From Vescimonas sanitatis (GTDB lineage: Bacteria > Bacillota > Clostridia > Oscillospirales > Oscillospiraceae): DNA of 64,000 nt. The stretch's first letter is position 1. Each line of letters starts with the position of its first letter. The stretch covers positions 1 through 64,000 of the forward strand of contig NZ_JBMGPW010000002.1 in assembly GCF_049060325.1 (NCBI RefSeq). The letters are read 5' to 3'. Both the position numbers and the translations under genes were made by a program. A model generated the notes under the pieces. It was not told where the DNA came from. It saw only the letters and a list, made by a program, of their open reading frames with translations, and did no database searches. Of the stretch, positions 26,841 through 36,009 are shown one piece after another.

Positions 26841-28082
26841 ATGGCAGAAGAAGTGAAGAAGGTGCCTAAGCCGGTGGATCCCAATTCCGCCAAGTATAAG
26901 CTGGGCAAGATCGCGGCGGACGCCTATGTGGATGCCATCGAGGCCAAGAAGCGGGGCGAGAAGGTGGCTTGGGTCTCCAGCAACTTCCCTGTGGAGATCC
27001 CGGAGACTATGGGCATCGCCACCGTGTATCCCGAAAATCAGGCCGCCGGCATCGCCGCCCGCGGCGCGGGCACGAGAATGTGCGAGGTGGCGGAGTCCGA
27101 GGGCTACTCCAACGACATCTGCGCCTACGCCCGCGTGTCCCTGGCCTACGCCAAGCTGAAGTCCTGTCCCGAGCAGGACGTGGCCATGCCCGACGTACTG
27201 CTGTGCTGCAGCAACATCTGCTCCTGCATGATCAAGTGGTACGAGAACCTGGCCCGTGAGCTGAATATCCCCATGATCCTGCTGGATATCCCCTTCAATC
27301 CCGACTATGAGGTGTCCGACGCGGAGGTGGCCTACGTCACCGGCCAGTTCTGGGATGCCGTGAAGCAGCTGGAGGAGATCACCGGCAAGAAGTGGTCTGA
27401 CGAGAAGTTCCAGGAGGTCACCGGCTTCAGCTGCCGTTCCAGCCGCGCCTGGCTGGCGGCCACCGGCTGCGCCAGGTATGTGCCGTCCCCCTTCAACGGC
27501 TTCGACCTGCTGAACCACATGGCCGTCATGGTCACGGCCCGGGGCAAGTCCACCGCCGCCGACGCCATGGAGACGCTGCTGAAGGAGTACGAGGACAACC
27601 ACAAAAACGGTACCTCCACCTTCCGCGGCGAGGAGAAGTACCGCATCATGTTTGAGGGCATCGCCTGCTGGCCGTACCTGCGTGCCACCAGCACCGGCCT
27701 GAAGTCCCGTGGCATCAACATGGTCACGACGATCTACGCCGACGCCTTCGGCTTCGACTACAACACCTTTGACGAGATGATCCGCGCCTACTGCAAGGTG
27801 CCCAACGCCATCAATTTGGAGATGAGCCGCGACAAGCGCATCAAGCTCTGCAAGGACAACCATGTGGAGGGTATGCTGGTGCATACCAACCGCTCCTGCA
27901 AGCTGTGGAGCGGCTTCATGTACGAGATGAGCCGCCAGATCGGCAAGGCCTGCGATATCCCCGTGGTCAGCTTCGACGGCGATCAGGCCGACCCCCGCAA
28001 CTTCTCCGAGGCCCAGTACGACACCCGTGTGCAGGGTCTGACGGAGATCATGGAAGCCAACAAGGCTGCGAAAGGAGTGTAA
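26841..28082 (+). CDS. hadB: (R)-2-hydroxyacyl-CoA dehydratase subunit HadB/HgdA type, 413 aa
   Basis: One of the two FeS subunits that dehydrate (R)-2-hydroxyacyl-CoA to the (E)-2-enoyl-CoA by a ketyl-radical mechanism. The conserved start (KYKLGKIAADAYVDAIEAKKRGEKVAWVSSNFP), the Cys-rich LLCCSNICSCMIKWYENLA (near 120-138) and the C-terminal HTNRSCKLWSG with VVSFDGDQADPRNF are typical. The length matches HadB (about 408). Its neighbours are the activator and the second subunit. The native acyl substrate cannot be told from sequence by eye. Confidence 0.92.
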   Translation: MAEEVKKVPKPVDPNSAKYKLGKIAADAYVDAIEAKKRGEKVAWVSSNFPVEIPETMGIATVYPENQAAGIAARGAGTRMCEVAESEGYSNDICAYARVSLAYAKLKSCPEQDVAMPDVLLCCSNICSCMIKWYENLARELNIPMILLDIPFNPDYEVSDAEVAYVTGQFWDAVKQLEEITGKKWSDEKFQEVTGFSCRSSRAWLAATGCARYVPSPFNGFDLLNHMAVMVTARGKSTAADAMETLLKEYEDNHKNGTSTFRGEEKYRIMFEGIACWPYLRATSTGLKSRGINMVTTIYADAFGFDYNTFDEMIRAYCKVPNAINLEMSRDKRIKLCKDNHVEGMLVHTNRSCKLWSGFMYEMSRQIGKACDIPVVSFDGDQADPRNFSEAQYDTRVQGLTEIMEANKAAKGV

Positions 28083-28085
28083 GGC

Positions 28086-29198
28086 ATGAACGACATCCTC
28101 AACAAGCTGCATGAGGCAGCAGCCTCTCCCCGCGCGCAGATGGACGGCTATCTGGCGCAGGGCAAAAAGATCGTCCTGTGCGCTCCTGTTTACACTCCCG
28201 AGGAGCTTATCCACGCCATGGGCTTCGTCCCTATGGGAGCCTGGGGCGGCGATGTAGCGCTGAACCGCGCCAAGGAATACTGTCCCGCCTTCCTGTGCGC
28301 CATTGTCCAGTCCCTGCTGGAGCTGGGCATCAGCGGTGCCTACGAGGGCGCGTCCGCTATCGTCATCCCCTCCTTGTGCGATACCCTCAAGACCGTGGGC
28401 GAGAACTGGAAGTACGCCGTGCCGTCCATCCCCTTCATCCCCATGACCTATCCCCAGAACCGCAAGCCCGTCTACGGCGTGGCCTATACCAAGGCCGGCT
28501 ATGAGCGCGTGATCCGCGACCTGGAGAAGCTGGGCGGCGCCTTCTCCGAGGAGAAGCTGCTTGCCTCCATCAAGATCTACAACCGCCACAACGCCGCCAT
28601 GCGGAAGATCGACGAGCTGCTGGCTGTTCACCCGGAGATCACCGCCGCCCAGCGCAGCGACATCTTCAAGAGCGCCTTCTTCATGACCAAGGAGGAGCAC
28701 ACCGATCTGGTGGAGGCGCTCATTGAGAAGCTGGAAGCCAAGACTCCCGCCGCGGAGAAGCTGCCCATCGTCATCTCCGGCATCCTGACGGACGCCCCGG
28801 CGCTGAACGCCATTCTGGACGAAATGGGTCTGCACATCGTGGCCGACGACGTGGCCGCCCAGTCCCGCCAGTACCGCACCGACGCACCGGAGCGCGATGA
28901 CGCCCTGAACGCGCTGGCCGAGAAGTTCGCCGCCATGGGCAACTGCTCTGTGCTGTACGATCAGGAGAAGAACCGGGTGAAGTGGATCGTGGACACCGCC
29001 AAGGCGAGAAGCGCCAAGGGTGTTCTGGTGGTGCTGACCAAGTTCTGCGACCCGGAGGAGTTCGACTATGTGATGATCAAGAAGGCCTGCGAGGCCGCCG
29101 ACCTGCCCCTGACGCTGGTGGAGGTGGACCGTCAGATGGTGCGGTTTGAGCAGGTGCGAACCAACCTCGAGACCTTCCGCGACCTGCTGAAAATGTAA
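28086..29198 (+). CDS. hadC: (R)-2-hydroxyacyl-CoA dehydratase subunit HadC/HgdB type, 370 aa
   Basis: Second FeS subunit of the dehydratase. Family signs are CAPVYTPEELIHAMGFVPMGAWG near the N-terminus, the conserved YCPAFLCAIVQSLLELG, and FCDPEEFDYVMIKKACEAADLPLTLVEVDRQM toward the C-terminus. It starts 3 nt after the hadB stop, with AAAGGAGTG as ribosome site inside the hadB end, so the two subunits are translationally linked. The length matches HadC (about 375). Confidence 0.92.
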   Translation: MNDILNKLHEAAASPRAQMDGYLAQGKKIVLCAPVYTPEELIHAMGFVPMGAWGGDVALNRAKEYCPAFLCAIVQSLLELGISGAYEGASAIVIPSLCDTLKTVGENWKYAVPSIPFIPMTYPQNRKPVYGVAYTKAGYERVIRDLEKLGGAFSEEKLLASIKIYNRHNAAMRKIDELLAVHPEITAAQRSDIFKSAFFMTKEEHTDLVEALIEKLEAKTPAAEKLPIVISGILTDAPALNAILDEMGLHIVADDVAAQSRQYRTDAPERDDALNALAEKFAAMGNCSVLYDQEKNRVKWIVDTAKARSAKGVLVVLTKFCDPEEFDYVMIKKACEAADLPLTLVEVDRQMVRFEQVRTNLETFRDLLKM

Positions 29199-29235
29199 GC
29201 AACACACCATTTATTAACATACATGGAGGAACGAT

Positions 29236-30480
29236 ATGAGTGAAGTAAAGCGTCCCCTCGAGGGCGTAAAGGTGCTGGAGCTGGCCACCTTTATCGCCGC
29301 CCCCTGCTGCGCCCGCTTTCTGGCGGATCTGGGCGCCGAGGTCATCAAGGTCGAGGCTCCCGCCGGCGACCCCCTGCGCTATACCGCCGTCAACGAGGGC
29401 CGTCCCCAGGACCAGAAGGAGAACACCTCCTACGATCTGGAGAACGCCGGCAAGACCTGCGTCTGCCTGAACACCAAGACCCCCGCCGGCCGTGAGGCAC
29501 TGGAGAAGCTCATCGCCGAGGCGGACATCTTCATCACCAACTGGCGGCAGAACCCTCTGAAAAAGGCCGGTCTGGACTATGAGACGCTCCACGCCAAGTA
29601 CCCCAGGCTGGTGTATGGCTTCGTGTCCGGCTACGGCGAGAAGGGCCCCGACAAGGACCTGCCCGGCTTCGACTTCACCGCTTTCTTTGCCCGCGGCGGT
29701 ATCCTGGGCACCCTGTTTGACAAGGACGCCCTGCCCATGCTGACCATCGCCGGCTTCGGCGACCATCAGGTGGGTATGTACCTGGCCTCCGGCGTGCTGG
29801 CGGCCCTGTACCGCGCCCGCGAGACGGGCATCGGCGACCGCGTGGTGGTCTCCCTGTTCCACAGTGCCATCTGGGATGTCTCCCTGCTGCTGCAGGCCAG
29901 CCAGTACGGCGACCCCACCACCCAGTACCCCCTGTCCCGCCGTACCCTGCCCAATCCCCTGGTGGTGGCCCACAAGACCAAGGACAACAAGTGGCTCCAG
30001 ATCGCCATGCCCCAGTACAACCGCCACTATCCCATCTTTATGAGCGCCATCGGCCATCCCGAGCTGGCCGAGGATCCACGCTACTATCCCCAGACCAACC
30101 TACAGGCCAACATCGAGGAGTTCTACGACTTCCTGGTGGCCGAGATGGCCAGCCGCACCCTGGACGAGTGGTGCAAGCTGATGGACGCCAACGATCTGCC
30201 CTACGCCGTGGCCCAGACCTGGGACCAGCTGCTGGTGGATAAGCAGGCATGGGCCTCCGGCTGCTTCTACGAGATGGAATATTCCAACGGCAATAAACGC
30301 ACCATGGTCCGGCCTCCCGTTATCTTCGAGGAGACGGAGCTGCCGCCCTATAACCGCGGTCCGTACCTGGGCGAGCAGACCGAACTGGTGCTGAAGAACC
30401 TGGGCTACACCGACGAGCAGGTGGCCGCCATGATCGCCGCCGGCGAGGCGGTGCCCATGGATCCTTCCCTGAAAGACTGA
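29236..30480 (+). CDS. hadA: Family III CoA-transferase, 414 aa
   Basis: Transfers CoA from an acyl-CoA to the (R)-2-hydroxy acid to start the dehydration cycle, as HadA or FldA do. It has the type III start LEGVKVLELATFIAAPCCARFLADLGAEVIKVE with the following GDPLR. The catalytic Asp is likely in LPGFDFTAFFARGG (near 150). The length of about 400 fits. It sits directly after hadIBC. A structured 212-bp gap then separates it from the dehydrogenase gene. Confidence 0.9.
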   Translation: MSEVKRPLEGVKVLELATFIAAPCCARFLADLGAEVIKVEAPAGDPLRYTAVNEGRPQDQKENTSYDLENAGKTCVCLNTKTPAGREALEKLIAEADIFITNWRQNPLKKAGLDYETLHAKYPRLVYGFVSGYGEKGPDKDLPGFDFTAFFARGGILGTLFDKDALPMLTIAGFGDHQVGMYLASGVLAALYRARETGIGDRVVVSLFHSAIWDVSLLLQASQYGDPTTQYPLSRRTLPNPLVVAHKTKDNKWLQIAMPQYNRHYPIFMSAIGHPELAEDPRYYPQTNLQANIEEFYDFLVAEMASRTLDEWCKLMDANDLPYAVAQTWDQLLVDKQAWASGCFYEMEYSNGNKRTMVRPPVIFEETELPPYNRGPYLGEQTELVLKNLGYTDEQVAAMIAAGEAVPMDPSLKD

Positions 30481-30692
30481 CGGCGGGATATTTTCCGCCC
30501 TGCCATCGTCAAACCGTCTCGACGTACACACGGTACGCCATCGCCGGTTTGCCATCGGCAGAACGAAAAATCTCTCCGCCGTAGGCGGAGCGCGACGAAC
30601 ACGAACACCCCGGCGACTTGAGGAAAAGCAAACTATAGGGCGCGGCGCGTTGAGGAGCGCGCCGCCACCCGAAAATATGAAGGAGAAGAATC
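30481..30692. other. Structured gap between hadA and the dehydrogenase gene
   Basis: No ORF or clear promoter. It contains CTCCGCC-GTA-GGCGGAG near 30579-30595 and an 8-bp stem GCGGCGCG (30642-30649) with CGCGCCGC (30658-30665). Neither hairpin is followed by a T run, so they look more like RNA-stability or processing elements, or a short palindromic repeat, than terminators. Confidence 0.4.
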
Positions 30693-31694
30693 ATGAAAAT
30701 CGCTGCTTATGAAGTACGTCCCGACGAAAAGCCCGTTATCGAGAACCTGTGCAAAAAATATGGCATCGACCTGATCTCCACTCCCGCAAATCTGGATAAG
30801 ACCACCGCCCATATGGCCGCCGGCTGCGACGGTGTTACCACCCTGGGCCAGAGCGACTATTCCAACGCCGTTCTGGACGAGCTGAAGGGCTATGGCGTGC
30901 AGGTGCTGGCCAGCCGCTGTGTGGGCTATAACCACATGAACTGCGGCTATGCCCGCTCTCTGGGCTTCCGCCTGTGCAACGGCGCTTACGCGCCCAACGG
31001 CGTGGCGGAATACACCGTTATGGCCATCCTGATGTGCATCCGCAAGTTCAAGAAGGCGCTGTACAACACCAACGACAACGACTTCACCCTGAAGGGCAAG
31101 ATGGGCCGCGAGCTGCGCACCATGACCGTGGGCGTCATGGGCACCGGCAAGATCGGCTTCACCATCATCAAGTGCCTCAGCGGCTTCGGCTGCCGTATCA
31201 TCGCCAACGATGTCTATGAGAACGACGCCGTCCGTGCGTACGCCGAGTATGTAGACCTGGACACCCTGTACCGTGAGTCCGACATCATCACCATCCACAC
31301 CCCGCTGCTGCCGGAGACCACCGGCATGATCGACCGCGAGGCCATCGCCAAGATGAAGGATGGCGTGGTGTTCATCGATAACGCCCGGGGCGAGCTGATG
31401 GATATCGATGCCGTCACCGAGGCAGTGGAGTCCGGCAAGTTCGGCGCGCTGTTCATGGATGCCTTCCCCGGCGAGACCGGCATCATCCACGTTCCCCACG
31501 ATGAGGACATCATCCGTACCCCCGGTATGCCCTACTTCAAGCTGAAGTACCTGCGCTCCTTCGTCAACGTGTACCACACGCCCCACATGGCCTTCTTCAC
31601 CGAAGAGGCCGCGGAGCAGATGGCCGAGTGCGGCGTCAACAGCATCTATGAGATTTTGACAGAGGGTAAGTCCAAGCACGAGATCCCCTGCTGA
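30693..31694 (+). CDS. ldhA: D-2-hydroxyacid dehydrogenase (NAD-dependent), 333 aa
   Basis: Reduces a 2-oxo acid to the (R)-2-hydroxy acid with NADH. It has a Rossmann motif GTGKIG (150-155) and the catalytic triad of the D-isomer-specific family: Arg232 in NARGEL, Glu261 in FPGETG and His298 in TPHMAF. The D-lactate/D-hydroxyisocaproate branch is suggested by the gene context and by SRCVGYNHMNCGYA. It would feed (R)-2-hydroxy acid to the CoA-transferase encoded just upstream. The substrate could be 2-oxoisocaproate, phenylpyruvate, an indole analogue or pyruvate; sequence alone does not decide. Confidence 0.88.
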   Translation: MKIAAYEVRPDEKPVIENLCKKYGIDLISTPANLDKTTAHMAAGCDGVTTLGQSDYSNAVLDELKGYGVQVLASRCVGYNHMNCGYARSLGFRLCNGAYAPNGVAEYTVMAILMCIRKFKKALYNTNDNDFTLKGKMGRELRTMTVGVMGTGKIGFTIIKCLSGFGCRIIANDVYENDAVRAYAEYVDLDTLYRESDIITIHTPLLPETTGMIDREAIAKMKDGVVFIDNARGELMDIDAVTEAVESGKFGALFMDAFPGETGIIHVPHDEDIIRTPGMPYFKLKYLRSFVNVYHTPHMAFFTEEAAEQMAECGVNSIYEILTEGKSKHEIPC

Positions 31695-31731
31695 GCAGAG
31701 CAGTGACCCATACTTTAACAGGAGGAAAACT

Positions 31732-32871
31732 ATGATTTTCGACGCAAAGCATGAAATGATCCGCAAGCTGGTCCGCCAGTTTGCCGAGACCGAGCTCACC
31801 ACCGAGGTCCTTGACAAGGTGGAGGAGACCGGCGAGTTTCCCGAGGAGATCGTGGACAAGATGGCCAAGTGCGGCTTCCTTGGCCTGAAGATTCCCCGCG
31901 AATACGGCGGTGCCGGTGCCGACACCCTGGCCTATGTCATCATGATCGAGGAGATTGCCCGTGTCTCTGCTGTGGCCAGCCTGTACGCCAATACCCCCAA
32001 CTCTCTGGGCGGCGGCCCCCTGATGCAGGCGGGCACCCCCGAGCAGCTGGAGAAGTATCTCCGTCCCTCCGTGGAGAACAAGGTGAAGATCGTCTTCGGC
32101 CTCACCGAGCCGGGCGCCGGCTCCGACGCCAGCAGCATGGTCACCACCGCCGTGAAGGATGGCGACGACTACATCCTCAACGGCCGTAAGTGCTTTATCT
32201 CCGGTGCACCCCTGGCCGACTACTGCATCGTCTACGCCAAGACCGACATGAGCCGCGGCAATAAGGGTATCTCCGCCTTTATCGTGGACATGAAGGCCCC
32301 CGGTGTCTCCTGCGGCAAGCACGAGGCCAAGATGGGTCTGGTGGGCTACGCCACCTCCGACGTGGTGCTGGAGGATGTCCGCGTCCACAAGAGCGATATG
32401 CTGGGCAAGGAGAACAGGGGCTTTATCAACGCCATGAAGACCCTGGACGGCGGCCGTCTGGGTGTGTCCGCCCAGTCCATCGGTCTGGCCCAGGGCTGCC
32501 TGGATGAGGCCATCAAGTACTCCAAGGAGCGCGTCCAGTTCGGCAAGCCCATCTGCAAGAACCAGGCCATCGCCTTCATGCTGGCGGATATGGCAACCAA
32601 GCTGACCGCCGCCAAGGAGCTGGTCTATATGGCCGCCCAGATGAAGGACAGAAATGACCCCAACGCCTCCATGTACTGCTCCATGGCCAAGTACTTCGCC
32701 TCCGAGACGTGCAACGAGATCGCCGCCAAGGCGGTGCAGATCCACGGCGGCTACGGGTACATCAAGGAGTACCCCGTCGAGCGTAAGTACCGCGACTGCC
32801 GCGTGTTCACCATCTACGAGGGGACCTCTCAGGTCCAGCAGATGGTCATCTCCGGCAATTTGCTGAAGTAA
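31732..32871 (+). CDS. acdB: Acyl-CoA dehydrogenase acting as enoyl-CoA reductase, 379 aa
   Basis: An FAD enzyme that in this context reduces the 2-enoyl-CoA made by HadBC. The family signatures LTEPGAGSDASSM (near 124) and the C-terminal QIHGGYGYIKEYPVERKYRD are intact. The likely catalytic base is Glu363 in IYEGTS. The length is normal. It is followed by its electron partners etfB and etfA, an arrangement seen in the leucine and phenylalanine reductive clusters of Clostridium. Whether the complex bifurcates electrons to ferredoxin cannot be judged here. Confidence 0.92.
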   Translation: MIFDAKHEMIRKLVRQFAETELTTEVLDKVEETGEFPEEIVDKMAKCGFLGLKIPREYGGAGADTLAYVIMIEEIARVSAVASLYANTPNSLGGGPLMQAGTPEQLEKYLRPSVENKVKIVFGLTEPGAGSDASSMVTTAVKDGDDYILNGRKCFISGAPLADYCIVYAKTDMSRGNKGISAFIVDMKAPGVSCGKHEAKMGLVGYATSDVVLEDVRVHKSDMLGKENRGFINAMKTLDGGRLGVSAQSIGLAQGCLDEAIKYSKERVQFGKPICKNQAIAFMLADMATKLTAAKELVYMAAQMKDRNDPNASMYCSMAKYFASETCNEIAAKAVQIHGGYGYIKEYPVERKYRDCRVFTIYEGTSQVQQMVISGNLLK

Positions 32872-32893
32872 TGCGGAAAGGAGCAAGAATAGA

Positions 32894-33694
32894 ATGAAGC
32901 TTATCGTATGTGTCAAGCAGGTGCCGGATACCTCCGGCAAGGTGGCCGTCAACGCCGACGGCACGCTGGACCGTGCCTCCATGCAGACCATCATCAACCC
33001 CGATGATATGAACGCCGTCGAGGCCGCCCTGGCCCTGAAGGATCAGCTGGGCTGCCCCGTTATCGCCGTGTCCATGGGCCCCCCGCCCGCCGCCGGTATG
33101 CTGCTGGAGCTGAAGGCCATGGGCGTGGACAAGGCCGTGCTGGTGTCCGCCCGTGAGTTCGGCGGCTCCGACACCTTCGCCACCTCCCAGATTTTGGCCG
33201 CCGCCATCAAGAACCTGGGCGTGGACAAGGACGACATCATCTTCTGCGGCCGTCAGGCCATCGACGGCGACACCGCCCAGGTGGGCCCCCAGATCGCCGA
33301 AAAGCTGGAGATCCCCCAGGTGTCCTATGTGGCCGACATCGAGAAGCACGGCGACACCCTCACCGTCCGCCGTATGCTGGAGGACGGCTATATGACCGTG
33401 CAGGTGCAGACCCCCTGCCTGCTGACCTGCATCAAGGAGCTGAACACCCCCCGCTACATGACCATCCGGGGCATCCTGGACTGCGACGCCGAGCCCGTCA
33501 CCGTGCTGGACTACAACGCGCTGAAGGACGATCCCCTCATCGAGGTGGACACCATCGGCCTGAAGGGTTCTCCCACCAATATCTACAAGAGCTTTACGCC
33601 TCCCCGCAAGGGCAGCGGCATGATGCTGGAGGGCAGCGGCAAGGAGACCGTGGAGCAGCTGTTCGGCATCCTGTCCGCCAAGCACATCATCTGA
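32894..33694 (+). CDS. etfB: Electron transfer flavoprotein beta subunit, 266 aa
   Basis: Forms a heterodimer with EtfA and passes electrons to the acyl-CoA dehydrogenase. It has the start MKLIVCVKQVPDTSGKV, the DDMNAVEAALALKD block and FCGRQAIDGDTAQVGPQIAEKL, all typical. Start ATG follows AAAGGAGC, 22 bp after acdB. The length is normal (about 260). Confidence 0.95.
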   Translation: MKLIVCVKQVPDTSGKVAVNADGTLDRASMQTIINPDDMNAVEAALALKDQLGCPVIAVSMGPPPAAGMLLELKAMGVDKAVLVSAREFGGSDTFATSQILAAAIKNLGVDKDDIIFCGRQAIDGDTAQVGPQIAEKLEIPQVSYVADIEKHGDTLTVRRMLEDGYMTVQVQTPCLLTCIKELNTPRYMTIRGILDCDAEPVTVLDYNALKDDPLIEVDTIGLKGSPTNIYKSFTPPRKGSGMMLEGSGKETVEQLFGILSAKHII

Positions 33695-33709
33695 GAAGGG
33701 AGAAACGAT

Positions 33710-34822
33710 ATGTCTACTTTTATGAATACCGATCCCAAGGCCTTCTCCGGCGTGTGGGTCTTTTGCGAGCAGCGGCAGGGCAAGATGATGCCCACCACCT
33801 TTGAGCTGATCTCCGAGGGGCGCAAGCTGGCCGACGAGCTGGGTGTGCAGCTCAGCGGCATCCTGCTGGGCGACAACGTGGACGGCATCGCCGCGGAGCT
33901 GGGCGGCTACGGCGCGGATAAGGTCTACGTCTACAACAGCCCCCTGCTGAAGGACTACACCACCGACGCCTACACCAAGATCATCACTGACGCGGTGCAC
34001 GAGTTCAAGCCCGAGATCATGCTGTTCGGCGCCAGCCACATCGGCCGCGACCTGGCGCCCCGCTGCGCCGCCCGTCTCCACACCGGCCTGTGCGCCGACT
34101 GCACCCACCTGGACGTGGATCTCAACGGCTACATCAACTTCCTGCGCACCGGCTCCTCTCTGGACGTGGACAGCATGAGCTTCGAGACCAAGCTCTTTGA
34201 CGTCAACACCAACCTGAAGATGACCCGTCCCGCCTTCGGCGGCCACCTGATGGCCACCATCGTCTGCCCCCGCTTCCGCCCCGCCATGGCCACCGTGCGC
34301 CCCGGCGTGATGAAGAAGCGCGAGTTTGACGAGAACGGCGCGAGCAAGGTGGAGCTCATCCACCCCGCCTTTACCCTCACCGAGGCCGACATCCACACCA
34401 AGGTGCTGGAGATCGTCAAGGCCGCCCGCGCCATGGTGGATCTCACCGGCGCTGAGGTGGTGGTCTCCGTGGGCCGCGGCATCGCCAAGGACGTGGAGAA
34501 GGGCATCGCCCTGGCCGAGGAGCTGGCCGCCCTCATGGGCGGCGTGGTGGGCGCGTCCCGCGCCGTGGTGGACGCCGGCTGGATGACCGCCGACCATCAG
34601 GTGGGACAGACCGGCAAGACCGTCCATCCCCGCATCTACGTGGCGCTGGGCATCTCCGGTGCCATCCAGCACAAGGCCGGCATGCAGGACTCCGAGTGCA
34701 TCATCGCCGTCAACAAGAGCGACGTGGCCCCCATCTTCGAGGTGGCGGATTACGGCATCTGCGGCGACCTGTTCAAGGTTGTCCCCATGATGATCGAGGA
34801 AATGAAAGCCCTGAAGAAGTAA
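33710..34822 (+). CDS. etfA: Electron transfer flavoprotein alpha subunit, 370 aa
   Basis: FAD-binding partner of EtfB. The C-terminal FAD domain carries VGQTGKTVHPRIYVALGISGAIQHKAGMQ and NKSDVAPIFEVADYGICGD, with the ADI/AEL-type start of that domain at about residue 205. The N-terminal domain begins GVWVFCEQRQGKMMPTTFELISEG. The length is typical of the clostridial form. It starts 15 nt after the etfB stop and ends the catabolic part of the cluster. Confidence 0.95.
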   Translation: MSTFMNTDPKAFSGVWVFCEQRQGKMMPTTFELISEGRKLADELGVQLSGILLGDNVDGIAAELGGYGADKVYVYNSPLLKDYTTDAYTKIITDAVHEFKPEIMLFGASHIGRDLAPRCAARLHTGLCADCTHLDVDLNGYINFLRTGSSLDVDSMSFETKLFDVNTNLKMTRPAFGGHLMATIVCPRFRPAMATVRPGVMKKREFDENGASKVELIHPAFTLTEADIHTKVLEIVKAARAMVDLTGAEVVVSVGRGIAKDVEKGIALAEELAALMGGVVGASRAVVDAGWMTADHQVGQTGKTVHPRIYVALGISGAIQHKAGMQDSECIIAVNKSDVAPIFEVADYGICGDLFKVVPMMIEEMKALKK

Positions 34823-34841
34823 TATCCCCCTCCCCACAGCG

Positions 34842-34875
34842 GGAAAGCCCGAAGGCGCCGTCCTCCGGGCTTTCC
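34842..34875 (+). terminator. Hairpin after etfA
   Basis: GGAAAGCCCG (34842-34851) pairs with CGGGCTTTCC (34866-34875) around a 14-nt loop. There is no clear T run, so it may only weaken readthrough into gntR. Confidence 0.45.
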
Positions 34876-34887
34876 TGCATCCTGCCC

Positions 34888-34916
34888 TTGCTATTTTCCC
34901 CGGGATGCGCTATACT
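34888..34916 (+). promoter_or_regulatory. Promoter of the GntR regulator gene
   Basis: TTGCTA (34888-34893), a 17-bp spacer and TATACT (34911-34916), 33 bp before the start. I see no TGGTNNNACCA site here, so strong autorepression is not indicated. Confidence 0.7.
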
Positions 34917-34949
34917 GTCCGGGTATTTTCTGTGAAAGGAGGGCCTTCC

Positions 34950-35675
34950 ATGCCGGAAGCCGTACATATCCCCTGGCAGCCCATCGGCGGCGGGCGGGCC
35001 AGCGAGGCCATCTATGACCAGCTGCGGGAGCTTATCACCTCCGGAGTGCTGAAGCCCGGCGACCGCCTGCCCTCCGAGCGTGCCATGATGGAGCAGCTCC
35101 ACCGTTCCCGTCCCACCATCCGCGAGGCCCTGCGTATGCTGGAGCAGGGCGGCTATGTGGCCTCCACCCACGGCGCCAGCGGCGCCGTGGTGCAGGAGCT
35201 GACCATCGACGGCGTGGAGCAGCCGCTGTCGGCCATGCTCCAGCTGAACCAGATATCTCTGGAGGAGCTGGGCGAGTACCGCGCCGTCAACGACGGCACC
35301 ATCGCCGGCTGGGCGGCCCGGCGCCGCACCGACGAGGATCTGGCGGCGCTGGACAGCTGCCTCACGGCGGCGGAGCAGGCCCTGGGCGATTACCGCCGCT
35401 TTGCTGAGCTGGACGTCCGTTTCCACAGTCTGCTCTCCCGCGCCACCGGCAACCAGGTGGCCATGATCGTCACCGATGTCCTGGGCCAGGTGGAGCAGCA
35501 CACCCTGCTGAAAAAGATGGAGACGCTGAACGACAGCGCGTGTCTGGCCCTGGAACGCCGTATTCTGGCGCGCCACCGGGAGATACTGAGCGCTATCCAC
35601 CGGCAGGATGACGCGGCCGCCAAACAGGCCATGCGTGAGCACACCCGCGCCGCCGCCACTGATCTGAAGGTCTGA
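34950..35675 (+). CDS. GntR family regulator, FadR (FCD) subfamily, 241 aa
   Basis: A repressor with an N-terminal winged helix (about 20-80, including LKPGDRLPSERAMMEQLHRSRPTIREALRMLEQGG) and a helical FCD ligand domain (about 110-235). The FCD His/Asp metal-site pattern is partly visible (RFAELDVRFHSLL and MREHTRAAA). Such proteins usually sense a small organic acid. ATG 34950 follows GAAAGGAGGG; an upstream in-frame start has no ribosome site. Its position just after etfA, and the matching operator on the hadI promoter, make it the likely local regulator. The ligand is unknown. Confidence 0.9.
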   Translation: MPEAVHIPWQPIGGGRASEAIYDQLRELITSGVLKPGDRLPSERAMMEQLHRSRPTIREALRMLEQGGYVASTHGASGAVVQELTIDGVEQPLSAMLQLNQISLEELGEYRAVNDGTIAGWAARRRTDEDLAALDSCLTAAEQALGDYRRFAELDVRFHSLLSRATGNQVAMIVTDVLGQVEQHTLLKKMETLNDSACLALERRILARHREILSAIHRQDDAAAKQAMREHTRAAATDLKV

Positions 35676-36009
35676 CCCCCCAAAGCCTTCCCCCTGGGGG
35701 TGGTTTCAAAAGGAGGGGGCCGGAGCCCCCTCCTTTGTCGTTTCAAGGGGATAGGATTCTTAAGGAAAGGGGGAAATTCGAAATCCCCCTTTCCTTAAGT
35801 GGCGTTCTTTGGCTGCTTTCTTTCGACACGAAAAGAAAGCAGCTCGCGCCCGCAGGCGCGAAATCCTCCCTGCTGCCCCGCAGCGCCAAAAAACGCCCTC
35901 GCCCCGCCGCAGGCGGCATTTTCTCCGCCCTCAACGCCCATTTCCTGCCAAATTTTCCTGTTTTTATTCCCGGTAACAGAAAAAATGTGTAAAATTTCCA
36001 TAAAAAGGC
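35676..36009. repeat. Palindrome cluster between gntR and the surface protein
   Basis: There is no gene in this stretch. It contains a terminator (35709-35720/35725-35736, AAAGGAGGGGGC stem). A 15-bp stem follows at 35759-35773/35785-35799. Then come an 11-bp stem at 35812-35822/35833-35843 and TCGCGCC/GGCGCGA (35844-35850/35855-35861). Only the first is explained as the gntR terminator. The rest resemble palindromic intergenic repeats; their copy number in the genome needs a search. Confidence 0.55.

Noticed and set aside
26031..29210. A very long antisense open frame opposite hadI-hadB-hadC
   Set aside because: It spans three strongly conserved genes in the opposite strand, is His/Gly/Val-rich as expected of a GC-rich shadow, and has no ribosome site.
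32846..34837. Long antisense open frame opposite etfB and etfA
   Set aside because: A shadow of two well-supported genes with no independent initiation signal.
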